From positions 28,096 through 92,095 of the forward strand of contig CAYRNB010000002.1 in the NCBI GenBank assembly GCA_964425315.1: a DNA stretch of 64,000 nucleotides. Direction: 5' to 3'. Position numbers and translations under genes: made by a program. This stretch comes from Rhodoblastus sp964425315. Its GTDB lineage: Bacteria > Pseudomonadota > Alphaproteobacteria > Rhizobiales > Beijerinckiaceae. The notes below the pieces were generated by a model. The model ran no database searches. It was given only the letters and a program-made list of their open reading frames with translations, and was not told the DNA's origin. Position 1 is the stretch's first letter. Each line of letters starts with the position of its first letter. Shown piece after piece: positions 27,519-35,684 of this stretch.

Positions 27519-27630
27519 GGATTCTGCTCCCTCGCCCCCAAGACACCCTTTATGCCGTAGCGCCTTTTCAACTTTCCAAGGCGTTCCCATATCAACGCCG
27601 TGGCTGCCGAATGGGGCCAAATCGGTAGGA

Positions 27631-27662
27631 CGCGACAATCTCGCCGCAGGGAGATTGTCGCG
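27631..27662 (+). repeat. 12-bp inverted repeat just upstream of clpB
   Basis: CGCGACAATCTC (27631-27642), 8-base spacer GCCGCAGG, GAGATTGTCGCG (27651-27662). The arms are perfectly complementary. The clpB Shine-Dalgarno GGAGG begins six bases later. A CCCATAT at 27586-27592, with CTTTTC 16 bases upstream, resembles a heat-shock -10 element, so the repeat would be in the clpB leader as an RNA hairpin, or serve as an operator. Confidence 0.7.
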
Positions 27663-27678
27663 GGCTTGGAGGACTGAC

Positions 27679-30306
27679 ATGAATTTCGAGAAATTCACCG
27701 AACGCGCGCGTGGCTTTGTGCAGTCGGCGCAATCCTTGGCGATCCGCGAAGGCCATCAACAATTTACGCCGTCGCATCTCCTCAAGGTTCTTCTTGAAGA
27801 CGATCAAGGACTTTCCGCCGGCCTTATTGACAAGTCCGGAGGGCGTTCGCGCGAAGCGCTCCAGCAGTGCGAAATATCGCTGGCCAAACTGCCTCGCGTG
27901 GAAGGCTCCGGCGCCGGTCAGCTTTATCTCGCCCCCGCCACGGCGCGGCTTTTCGACAACGCGGAGAAGATTGCGCAGAAGGCCGGCGATTCTTTCGTAA
28001 CGGTTGAGCGGCTTCTGCTCGCTCTCGCCATGGAAAAGGATAGCGACGCGGGCAAGATCCTCGCCGCAGCCGGAGCCAATGCACAGGGACTAAATAAGGC
28101 CATCGAAGATTTGCGCAAAGGTCGGACCGCGGATTCCGCCTCTGCCGAAAACGCCTATGACGCCTTGAAGAAATATGCGCGCGACCTGACCGAGGCGGCG
28201 CGCGAGGGAAAGCTCGACCCTGTCATCGGTCGCGACGAAGAGATCCGTCGCACCATTCAGGTTCTTTCCCGCCGCACCAAGAATAACCCCGTCCTCATCG
28301 GCGAGCCGGGCGTCGGCAAGACCGCCATTGTCGAAGGTTTGGCTTTGCGCATCGTCAATGGCGACGTGCCTGAAAGCTTGCGCGACAAAAGCCTCCTGGC
28401 CCTGGACATGGGCGCGCTGATCGCCGGAGCCAAATATCGTGGCGAATTCGAGGAGCGTCTCAAAGCCGTGCTCAATGAAGTGACGGCGGCGGCAGGCGGA
28501 ATCATTCTTTTCATTGACGAAATGCATACGCTCGTCGGCGCGGGTAAGGCGGATGGCGCGATGGACGCCTCCAATCTGCTCAAACCTGCCTTGGCGCGCG
28601 GCGAGTTGCATTGCGTGGGGGCGACCACGCTCGACGAATACCGCAAGCATGTTGAAAAAGACGCGGCTTTAGCTCGCCGCTTTCAGCCGGTTTTCGTCAG
28701 CGAACCGACTGTCGAGGACACCATCTCGATTTTGCGCGGTCTCAGGGAAAAATATGAACTGCATCACGGGGTGCGCATGAGCGATTCGGCTCTGGTCGCG
28801 GCGGCCGTCTTGTCCAATCGCTATATTTCCGACCGTTTTCTGCCTGACAAGGCCATAGACCTTGTCGACGAAGCTGCGTCGCGGCTAAGGATGCAAGTCG
28901 ATTCGAAGCCTGAGGAACTGGACGAATACGACCGCCGGATCGTTCAACTGAAGATCGAGCAAGAAGCGCTCAAGAAGGAGACCGACAAGGCTTCGCAGGA
29001 CCGTCTCAAACGGCTCGAGGCCGAACTGGCCGATCTGAGTGAGAAATCTTCCGAATTGACGTCTCGATGGCGGGCGGAAAAGGACAAGCTCGGCGCGGCG
29101 CAAAAGATGAAAGAGCAGCTGGAATCGGCGCGCAATGAATTGCTCATAGCTCAGCGTAAGGGCGACTTTTCCGAAGCCGGCCGGCTTACCTATGGCGTGA
29201 TTCCAGAACTTGAGCGCAATCTCGCCGAGACTGAGGCCAAGACCAGCGACGTTCTGGTGGACGAAGCCGTGACCCCCGACCATATCGCGCAAGTCGTTTC
29301 GCGTTGGACCGGAGTGCCGGTCGACAAAATGTTGGAAGGCGAGCGAGCTAAACTCTTAAAGATGGAAGAGGAGCTTGCCCGTCGCGTGGTTGGGCAGAAG
29401 GAGGCGGTGGCTGCGGTCGCCACTGCCGTGCGTCGGGCGCGCGCGGGCCTGCAGGATCCCAACCGGCCGATCGGCTCCTTCATGTTTCTGGGCCCCACGG
29501 GCGTCGGCAAGACGGAACTCACCAAAGCACTGGCCGCCTTCCTGTTCGACGACGAAACGGCCATGGTCAGGCTCGATATGTCGGAATATATGGAAAAACA
29601 TTCCGTCTCGCGGCTGATCGGCGCGCCTCCGGGCTATGTCGGTTACGAAGAAGGCGGCGCGTTGACTGAAGCGGTCCGGCGGCGGCCTTATCAAGTCGTG
29701 CTGTTCGACGAGATCGAAAAAGCCCATCCCGACGTCTTCAACGTTTTGCTGCAGGTTTTGGACGATGGACGCCTCACCGACGGCCAAGGGAGGACGGTGG
29801 ATTTTCGCAACGTCGTCATCATCATGACCTCGAATCTCGGCTCGGAATTTCTTGTGATGCAAAAGGAGGGCGAGGATTCGTCGGCCGTGCATGACGAAGT
29901 GATGCAGGTTGTCCGCTCCCATTTCCGCCCCGAATTCTTGAACCGCGTCGATGAGATCATCCTGTTCCATCGCCTGCGGCGAGAGGATATGGGCGCCATC
30001 GTCGACATCCAGTTCAAGCGGCTCTCTCGCCTGCTGGAGGATCGCAAGATTGAGCTGGACCTTACGGATAGTGGGCGCAAGTGGTTGGCCGATAAAGGAT
30101 ATGACCCCGCCTATGGCGCCCGTCCATTGAAACGGGTGATCCAGAAAAATGTGCAGGATCCGCTGGCGGAAAAGATTCTCGACGGCGAGGTCGGCGAAGG
30201 TCAGACCGTTAAAATTGCGGCAAAAGACGGGGTTCTAATGATAGATGGCGCTCCAGTCGGCCGCGATCACGGCGACGCCGAGCCAGCGCCGGCGTTTCTC
30301 AACTGA
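27679..30306 (+). CDS. clpB: ATP-dependent disaggregase ClpB
   Basis: Hsp100 chaperone that rescues aggregated proteins with DnaK. The 875-aa protein has the N-domain (MNFEKFTERARGFVQSAQ), first AAA+ module with IGEPGVGKTAIVEGLAL, a coiled-coil middle domain around residues 410-520 (KQ/E-rich, ELDEYDRRIVQLKIEQEAL), and second AAA+ with LGPTGVGKTELTKALA and VLFDEIEKAHPDVFN. ATG at 27679 has GGAGG seven bases upstream. The 54 codons open upstream are not conserved. Confidence 0.97.
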   Translation: MNFEKFTERARGFVQSAQSLAIREGHQQFTPSHLLKVLLEDDQGLSAGLIDKSGGRSREALQQCEISLAKLPRVEGSGAGQLYLAPATARLFDNAEKIAQKAGDSFVTVERLLLALAMEKDSDAGKILAAAGANAQGLNKAIEDLRKGRTADSASAENAYDALKKYARDLTEAAREGKLDPVIGRDEEIRRTIQVLSRRTKNNPVLIGEPGVGKTAIVEGLALRIVNGDVPESLRDKSLLALDMGALIAGAKYRGEFEERLKAVLNEVTAAAGGIILFIDEMHTLVGAGKADGAMDASNLLKPALARGELHCVGATTLDEYRKHVEKDAALARRFQPVFVSEPTVEDTISILRGLREKYELHHGVRMSDSALVAAAVLSNRYISDRFLPDKAIDLVDEAASRLRMQVDSKPEELDEYDRRIVQLKIEQEALKKETDKASQDRLKRLEAELADLSEKSSELTSRWRAEKDKLGAAQKMKEQLESARNELLIAQRKGDFSEAGRLTYGVIPELERNLAETEAKTSDVLVDEAVTPDHIAQVVSRWTGVPVDKMLEGERAKLLKMEEELARRVVGQKEAVAAVATAVRRARAGLQDPNRPIGSFMFLGPTGVGKTELTKALAAFLFDDETAMVRLDMSEYMEKHSVSRLIGAPPGYVGYEEGGALTEAVRRRPYQVVLFDEIEKAHPDVFNVLLQVLDDGRLTDGQGRTVDFRNVVIIMTSNLGSEFLVMQKEGEDSSAVHDEVMQVVRSHFRPEFLNRVDEIILFHRLRREDMGAIVDIQFKRLSRLLEDRKIELDLTDSGRKWLADKGYDPAYGARPLKRVIQKNVQDPLAEKILDGEVGEGQTVKIAAKDGVLMIDGAPVGRDHGDAEPAPAFLN

Positions 30307-30312
30307 AATCGG

Positions 30313-30340
30313 GAGGGGCGGCTTTCGGTCGCCTCTCTTA
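30313..30340. terminator. Hairpin between convergent clpB and uppP
   Basis: GAGGGGCG (30313-30320), 9-base loop, CGCCTCTC (30330-30337), one G-T pair, then TTAA that includes the uppP stop. It is probably a shared bidirectional terminator; the T-run is short. Confidence 0.5.
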
Positions 30341-31213
30341 ATGCAACCACCCTACAGCCACTCCGCCCAGCAAGAAGACGCCAAGGAGAATTCGGTAGAC
30401 AACGAATGGCCAAGCGGCAAATCTTTCCAAAATCCGCATAAGACCCCAGATCGCCACAAAGGCGGAAATAGACGCCACGACAATGCCAACGCCGAGGATC
30501 ATCCAGCCATGGGCCGATAAATGCGCTTTGTGAAGCTCGTATAGTTCTTTGACGCCAGCGCCAAATATCGCCGGCAATCCGAGAATAAAGGAAAAACGCG
30601 CGGCTTCGTCGCGTTCCAGATCGAGAAAAAAAGCGGCGGTCAAGGTTGAGCCGGAACGCGAAACGCCGGGAATCAACGCGCCAACTTGCGCCAATCCAAC
30701 CAACATTGCGTCCTTAAGCGAGACATTATCGAGGGTTCGTTTGTGTGAACAAAATTTCTCCGCCACGGCCAAGAGGAGCCCCATGACGATGCAGGCGACG
30801 CCAATGACCGGCAGCGTCCGCAAAGGCGAGCCACAGGCGTTGAGCCATTTGGACAATAAGGTTCCGAAAATGACGATTGGAAGCGTCGCGAGCACAATCC
30901 ATGTGCTGAAACGAAACTGCCAATCGCCAAAATCGCGGCGGCGTAAAGCGTCAATTGAACCGAAAACCAGTCCTCTGACATCGCTCCAAAAATAGGAAAC
31001 GACCGCCGCGAGGGCGGCCATTTGCATTGCCGCCGAAAAGGCTGAACCCGGATCACGCCATCCCAATAATGCGGGAACGACGCGCATATGCGCGGTCGAA
31101 GAAATGGGCATAAGTTCGGTAATGCCCTGAAGAACGCCAAGCGCCGCGACCTTTACGAAGCCTAGCGCGACAAATCCCGTATCCACTCCATGAGTGCAGG
31201 CGCCTGCCGACAT
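30338..31213 (-). CDS. uppP: Undecaprenyl-diphosphate phosphatase UppP/BacA
   Basis: Membrane phosphatase recycling undecaprenyl pyrophosphate for peptidoglycan and polysaccharide synthesis. The 291-aa protein has about eight hydrophobic segments, the first motif GVLQGITELMPISSTAHM near residue 28 and the second, IPGVSRSGSTLTAAFFL, near residue 165. The stretch after PISSTAH (MRVVPALLGWRDPG, AAMQMAALAAV) deviates from the commoner VIQLGAILAV form, so it is a divergent subfamily member. It is convergent with clpB. Confidence 0.93.
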   Translation of the reverse strand: MSAGACTHGVDTGFVALGFVKVAALGVLQGITELMPISSTAHMRVVPALLGWRDPGSAFSAAMQMAALAAVVSYFWSDVRGLVFGSIDALRRRDFGDWQFRFSTWIVLATLPIVIFGTLLSKWLNACGSPLRTLPVIGVACIVMGLLLAVAEKFCSHKRTLDNVSLKDAMLVGLAQVGALIPGVSRSGSTLTAAFFLDLERDEAARFSFILGLPAIFGAGVKELYELHKAHLSAHGWMILGVGIVVASISAFVAIWGLMRILERFAAWPFVVYRILLGVFLLGGVAVGWLH

Positions 31214-31296
31214 GATTGAGCCCCGCGCGAATCAAAAAACAGCGTCTGACTGTTGTGGCAAAGGCGCCCGAGGCTTGCAATCGCAGTTCAACGAAA

Positions 31297-33279
31297 TCAG
31301 GCGTTGCAGCCACGATCCTCAACAATGCGGACGATATCGGCCATGATGGCGTTGATCTCGTAATCTTTGGGCGTATAGACCGCCGCAACCCCTTCAGACA
31401 GAAGCAGTTTTTCGTCTTCAGGCGGAATGATGCCGCCGACGACGACGGGGACATCCGACATACCTTGCACCTTCATGCGAGCCAAAACATCGCGCACCAA
31501 TGGCACGTGCGAACCCGAGAGAATAGACAGACCGATGACGTGAACGCCTTCTTCCAGCGCAGTATTGACGATTTCCGCCGGGGTCAGGCGGATGCCTTCA
31601 TAAACTACCTCCATGCCGGCGTCGCGAGCGCGCACCGCAATCTGTTCGGCGCCGTTGGAGTGACCGTCGAGACCCGGCTTTCCGACCAGGAATTTGACCC
31701 GCCGGCCGATTTTCCTAGAAACTCGCTCGACCTCCGAGCGCACGGGATCAAGTGACCCGCCAGCCTGTCGGGCGCTGACCCCGACGCCAGTTGGAGCGCG
31801 AAACTCGCCGAAAACCTCGCGCAGTGTTCGGCCCCATTCACCAGTCGTGACGCCGGCTTTGGCCGCAGCGATCGACGGCTCCATAATATTGCGTTCCTCC
31901 TGAGCCGCGGCGCGCAATTCCGCCAAGGCTTTCTCGACCGCCTTTCCATTGCGTTTCGCACGCCATGACTTAAGACGCTCAATTTGCTCGTCTTCGACAC
32001 GTTCGGGCACCACAAGGATAGCCCCTTCGCCCGTCGTCAAAGGCGATGGTTCGCTTTCAACGAATTTATTGACGCCGACGACGATTTGCTCGCCCGCCTC
32101 AATGGCTTCGAGACGCCGCGAGTTCGATTCGACTAATTTCGACTTCAAATATCCGCTTTCGACCGCAGCCACAGCGCCCCCCATGGCGTCGATGGCGGCA
32201 AGCTCGGCGAGCGCCTCTTTCTTGAGCTCATTGACTTTTTTCGTCAGTTCCACGCTGCCGTCGAACAAATCCCCATATTCGAGCAGGTCGGTCTCGTAAG
32301 CGAGGATTTGCTGCAGGCGCAGCGACCATTGCTGGTCGAACGGACGGGGGAGACCCAAAGCTTCGTTCCAGGCCGGTAATTGCACGGCGCGGGCGCGCGC
32401 CTTTTTCGATAGCACTACCGCCAAGGTCTCGATCAATATGCGATAAACGTTATTCTCCGGCTGTTGTTCGGTAAGCCCAAGCGAATTGACCTGAACGCCA
32501 TAGCGGAAACGCCGGTATTTCTGGTCCGTGACGCCATAGCGATCACGGGTGAGCTCGTCCCACAATTCGGTAAAGGCGCGCACTTTGGCGAGTTCGGTGA
32601 CAAATCGCATGCCGGCGTTGAGAAAAAAGGAAATCCGGCCGACAACCTCGCCGAAGTCGGCCTCCGAAACTTGGCCGGATTTTTTCACCGTATCGAGAAT
32701 GGCGACGGCGGTCGCCAAAGCATAGGATAATTCCTGAACCGGCGTCGCCCCCGCCTCCTGCAAATGATAAGAGCAGACATTCATCGGGTTCCATTTCGGA
32801 ACTTCGCGGGTAGTGAATAAAATCACGTCCTTCGTCAGTCGCAACGACGGGCCGGGCGGAAACACATAAGTGCCGCGCGAAAGATATTCCTTGATAATGT
32901 CATTCTGCGTCGTTCCCTGCAGCGCCATGCGCGGCGCGCCTTGGGCGTCGGCGGCGGCTATATAGAGCGAGAGGAGCCACGGCGCCGTGGCGTTGATCGT
33001 CATAGATGTGTTCATCTGCGCGATCGGAATACCGTCGAACAAAGCTTTCATATCGCCCAGATGCGATATCGGCACGCCGACTTTGCCCACTTCGCCGCGG
33101 GAAAGGGGATGATCGGAATCATAGCCGGTCTGGGTCGGCAAATCGAAGGCGATTGAGAGCCCTGTCTGACCCTTCGCGAGATTGCTGCGATATAGTTTGT
33201 TGGATTCCGTCGCGGTTGAATGGCCCGCATAGGTGCGGAAAATCCAGGGCTTATCGCGTTGGGAAGCTGTCTTCGTCAT
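31297..33279 (-). CDS. ecm: (2R)-ethylmalonyl-CoA mutase (coenzyme B12-dependent)
   Basis: Converts ethylmalonyl-CoA to methylsuccinyl-CoA in the ethylmalonyl-CoA pathway of acetate and C1 assimilation. The 660-aa protein has the mutase barrel (PWIFRTYAGHSTATESNKLY, GLSIAFDLPTQTGYDSDHP, LQGTTQNDIIKEYLSRGTYV) and a C-terminal B12 domain with the base-off motif DGHSNG followed by GIRLTPAEIV and VVGGIIPPED. The single-chain architecture and overall pattern fit Ecm/MeaA rather than methylmalonyl-CoA mutase, though the two are closely related. ATG at 33277-33279 has GAGG six bases upstream. It is divergent from ccr, which makes its pathway precursor. Confidence 0.93.
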   Translation of the reverse strand: MTKTASQRDKPWIFRTYAGHSTATESNKLYRSNLAKGQTGLSIAFDLPTQTGYDSDHPLSRGEVGKVGVPISHLGDMKALFDGIPIAQMNTSMTINATAPWLLSLYIAAADAQGAPRMALQGTTQNDIIKEYLSRGTYVFPPGPSLRLTKDVILFTTREVPKWNPMNVCSYHLQEAGATPVQELSYALATAVAILDTVKKSGQVSEADFGEVVGRISFFLNAGMRFVTELAKVRAFTELWDELTRDRYGVTDQKYRRFRYGVQVNSLGLTEQQPENNVYRILIETLAVVLSKKARARAVQLPAWNEALGLPRPFDQQWSLRLQQILAYETDLLEYGDLFDGSVELTKKVNELKKEALAELAAIDAMGGAVAAVESGYLKSKLVESNSRRLEAIEAGEQIVVGVNKFVESEPSPLTTGEGAILVVPERVEDEQIERLKSWRAKRNGKAVEKALAELRAAAQEERNIMEPSIAAAKAGVTTGEWGRTLREVFGEFRAPTGVGVSARQAGGSLDPVRSEVERVSRKIGRRVKFLVGKPGLDGHSNGAEQIAVRARDAGMEVVYEGIRLTPAEIVNTALEEGVHVIGLSILSGSHVPLVRDVLARMKVQGMSDVPVVVGGIIPPEDEKLLLSEGVAAVYTPKDYEINAIMADIVRIVEDRGCNA

Positions 33280-33722
33280 CGGGAGCCTCACTCTTAACCA
33301 GCGCGGGGGACGGCTGAGCTTATGGTCTGCGCTTTCGCTCGACCATTGCTTTGCCTCACTTTGCCGCACAGCACAATCGGCTATCAGGCGGCAGCCTCCC
33401 GGCGCAGATTAGCTGCTTGGAGCCAATAACTCTATGATTTCGCCCAGGGTTGGGCGAAGGATCGCCTGGCTGCCATGACGGGAACAAAACAGGCGCCAAC
33501 TTTAGCATGAAATAAAAAATCTCGGCGTTGCTCGCCAAGACGCAATAACATGTATATTGCCGCACAGAGACGTGAAACCAACCCTTCCGCTTTCGTTTAG
33601 TCTCCCCCACGCAGTTTTTTGTGTGGCGCCGCACGAGGCGGATCAGCTATTTCACTTTTTCATGTCGCATTCTCGTTTCGGGCTATCAAGAAGCAATGGT
33701 CCAGCAACGACAGGAGTCAGCG
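33280..33722. other. Divergent ecm/ccr regulatory region
   Basis: About 440 bases between the two divergent starts. Contents: an 8-bp palindrome (33439-33458), a near-palindrome CTCGGCG...CGCCAAG around 33522-33540, A/T-rich tracts near 33510 and 33650, and no convincing gene. Both genes must be controlled from here. Confidence 0.6.
33439..33458. promoter_or_regulatory. Palindrome, candidate operator for ecm/ccr
   Basis: TTCGCCCA-GGGT-TGGGCGAA, a perfect 8-bp inverted repeat with a 4-base spacer, midway between the two starts. In Methylobacterium a TetR-type regulator (CcrR) acts at ccr; whether this is the equivalent site is unknown. Confidence 0.45.
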
Positions 33723-35021
33723 TTGAACACTCAATCGCCAGTGGCGACCGGCGCTAATGCCGGAAAGGAGCCGGTCCTGAAGGATTTGTATGATATCGGC
33801 GAGATTCCGCCCTTGGGCCATGTCCCCAAGAACATGCATGCTTGGGTCATCCGCAGGGAAAGGCACGGTCCACCGGAATCGGCGATGCAGCTTGAAGTCG
33901 TTCCGACCTGGGAGCTGGACAGTCATGACGTCCTGGTCTTGGTCATGGCCGCCGGCGTCAACTACAATGGCGTCTGGGCTGCTCTTGGCGAGCCCATTTC
34001 CGTTCTGGACGTCCATAAGCAGCCTTTCCATATAGCCGGTTCCGACGCTGCAGGCATCGTTTGGGCCGTCGGTTCCAAGGTCAAGCGCTGGAAAGTCGGC
34101 GACGAGGTTGTCGTCCATTGTAATCAGGACGACGGCGACGATGAGGAATGCAACGGCGGCGATCCTATGTTCTCTGCGTCCCAGCGGATTTGGGGATACG
34201 AGACCCCGGATGGCTCGTTCGCGCAATTCTGCCGCGTGCAGGACCGCCAGCTGATGGTGCGTCCCAAACATCTGACGTGGGAAGAAAGCGCTTGTTACAC
34301 ACTGACCCTCGCCACTGCCTATCGCATGTTATTCGGTCATGAGCCGCACCGCTTGAAGCCGGGGGACAATGTGCTCGTCTGGGGCGCTTCCGGCGGCCTC
34401 GGCGTTTTTGGCGTTCAGCTCATTGCCGCGGCTGGCGCCAATGCGATTGGAATCATCTCGGACGAATCCAAGCGCGATTATGTCCTTTCCCTGGGGGCGA
34501 AAGGCGTCATCAATCGCAAGGAATTCAAGTGCTGGGGTCAGCTTCCCAAGGTCAATTCGCCCGAATATGCGGAATGGCTCAAGGAATCCCGCAAATTTGG
34601 CAAAGCGATCTGGGATATTACCGGGAAGAAGGACGTCGACATCGTTTTCGAACACCCCGGAGAAGCGACGTTTCCCGTCTCGACCCTCGTGGTGAAGCGC
34701 GGCGGCATGGTCGTATTTTGCGCCGGCACCACCGGCTTCAACCTAACTTTCGACGCCCGCTATGTCTGGATGCGTCAAAAACGCATCCAAGGATCGCATT
34801 TCGCCCATTTAAAACAAGCGGCGGCGGCCAATAATTTCGTCGTCGACCGGCGCGTCGACCCTTGCATGTCGGAAGTTTTTCCCTGGACGAAAATTCCTCT
34901 GGCCCACACCAAAATGTGGAAAAACCAGCACGCGCCCGGAAATATGGCTGTACTCGTCAACGCCACGCAAACCGGTCTGCGCACTTTGGAGGATGTGATC
35001 GACGCAGGAAAAACCCGCTGA
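33723..35021 (+). CDS. ccr: Crotonyl-CoA carboxylase/reductase
   Basis: NADPH-dependent reductive carboxylation of crotonyl-CoA to ethylmalonyl-CoA, the defining reaction of the ethylmalonyl-CoA pathway. The 432-aa medium-chain dehydrogenase-like protein has DLYDIGEIPPLGHVPKNMHAW near the N-terminus, the NADP-binding VLVWGASGGLGVFGVQLIA near residue 222 and the typical GSHFAHLKQAAAANNFVV. TTG at 33723 has AGGAG six bases upstream and is preferred; an ATG at 33696 in frame lacks a good site. Divergent from ecm. Confidence 0.96.
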   Translation: MNTQSPVATGANAGKEPVLKDLYDIGEIPPLGHVPKNMHAWVIRRERHGPPESAMQLEVVPTWELDSHDVLVLVMAAGVNYNGVWAALGEPISVLDVHKQPFHIAGSDAAGIVWAVGSKVKRWKVGDEVVVHCNQDDGDDEECNGGDPMFSASQRIWGYETPDGSFAQFCRVQDRQLMVRPKHLTWEESACYTLTLATAYRMLFGHEPHRLKPGDNVLVWGASGGLGVFGVQLIAAAGANAIGIISDESKRDYVLSLGAKGVINRKEFKCWGQLPKVNSPEYAEWLKESRKFGKAIWDITGKKDVDIVFEHPGEATFPVSTLVVKRGGMVVFCAGTTGFNLTFDARYVWMRQKRIQGSHFAHLKQAAAANNFVVDRRVDPCMSEVFPWTKIPLAHTKMWKNQHAPGNMAVLVNATQTGLRTLEDVIDAGKTR

Positions 35022-35684
35022 AATTCAAGGCGGCAGTTAGGCTCCAGATACGTAGCTGAATGAAGAATCGCTCGGCGAGGTTCCGATCGCGGTCCAGGTA
35101 TTGGCTGAAGGTCGAAAGATTCCTTCGTTCAGAAATTGCCTTGAAGTCGGCCCGCCAGCTCCGCTAGCTAAGCGGCAGATGCAAGAGCCACAGCAACAGG
35201 AATTAAGGATCCGCCGGTAATTCGGTTCAGTCGCCGGCGGTCCTATGAGCGCGCCGCTGCAGCAGTTTGTACGACGATCCTGGTCTCGCAAATCCCGACG
35301 CCGCGTCAGGCTAAAGCAAGCGATTTCCGCTTTGAGACGAATTGCGGCAATCGAGAGATGACGCCGTCTTGTCGCCCGCGCTTCTTGTTTGCGGTTTTCT
35401 CTTCTCACTATTTCCTGTAGAGCATGGCGCGTCCTAGACAAGGCAGCGCGGTCCGCCGCTGCGGCCAGGTCGTTGATCCGCCAGTTCGGCGTTGATAAAT
35501 TTCTCGCCTGGCGGCGACGGCCGTAAATCATATGCTTCCGCATATCCGACTTGGCGGCGCCGTAGCCGCTCGTTCAATATCCAGCCGCCATGCTGCAACG
35601 AAAGATATCGATCCTCAGCCCAACCTCTTTCCTTTCCGGAAAGTCTGCAGCTTTTGGCGGGTGACTACCCAAATTCAGGTCTCT
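35022..35684. other. Long noncoding stretch between ccr and typA
   Basis: About 660 bases. A minus-strand frame of 168 codons (35037-35543) gives a very Arg-rich protein without any domain I recognise, so it is not called as a gene. A plus-strand open frame from 35532 joins typA but is unconserved. The stretch contains a strong hairpin (35207-35243) and a small one at 35161-35175 (CCGCT-AGCTA-AGCGG). It could hold a small RNA or be degraded coding DNA. Confidence 0.4.
35207..35243. repeat. Strong hairpin in the ccr-typA gap
   Basis: GGA-T-CCGCCGG (35207-35217) pairs with CCGGCGG-TCC (35234-35243): ten base pairs with one bulged T and a 16-base loop. No T-run follows. Confidence 0.55.

Noticed and set aside
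35022..35684. Search for RNase P RNA, tmRNA or 6S RNA in the ccr-typA gap
   Set aside because: None of the conserved sequence signatures of these RNAs could be found on either strand.
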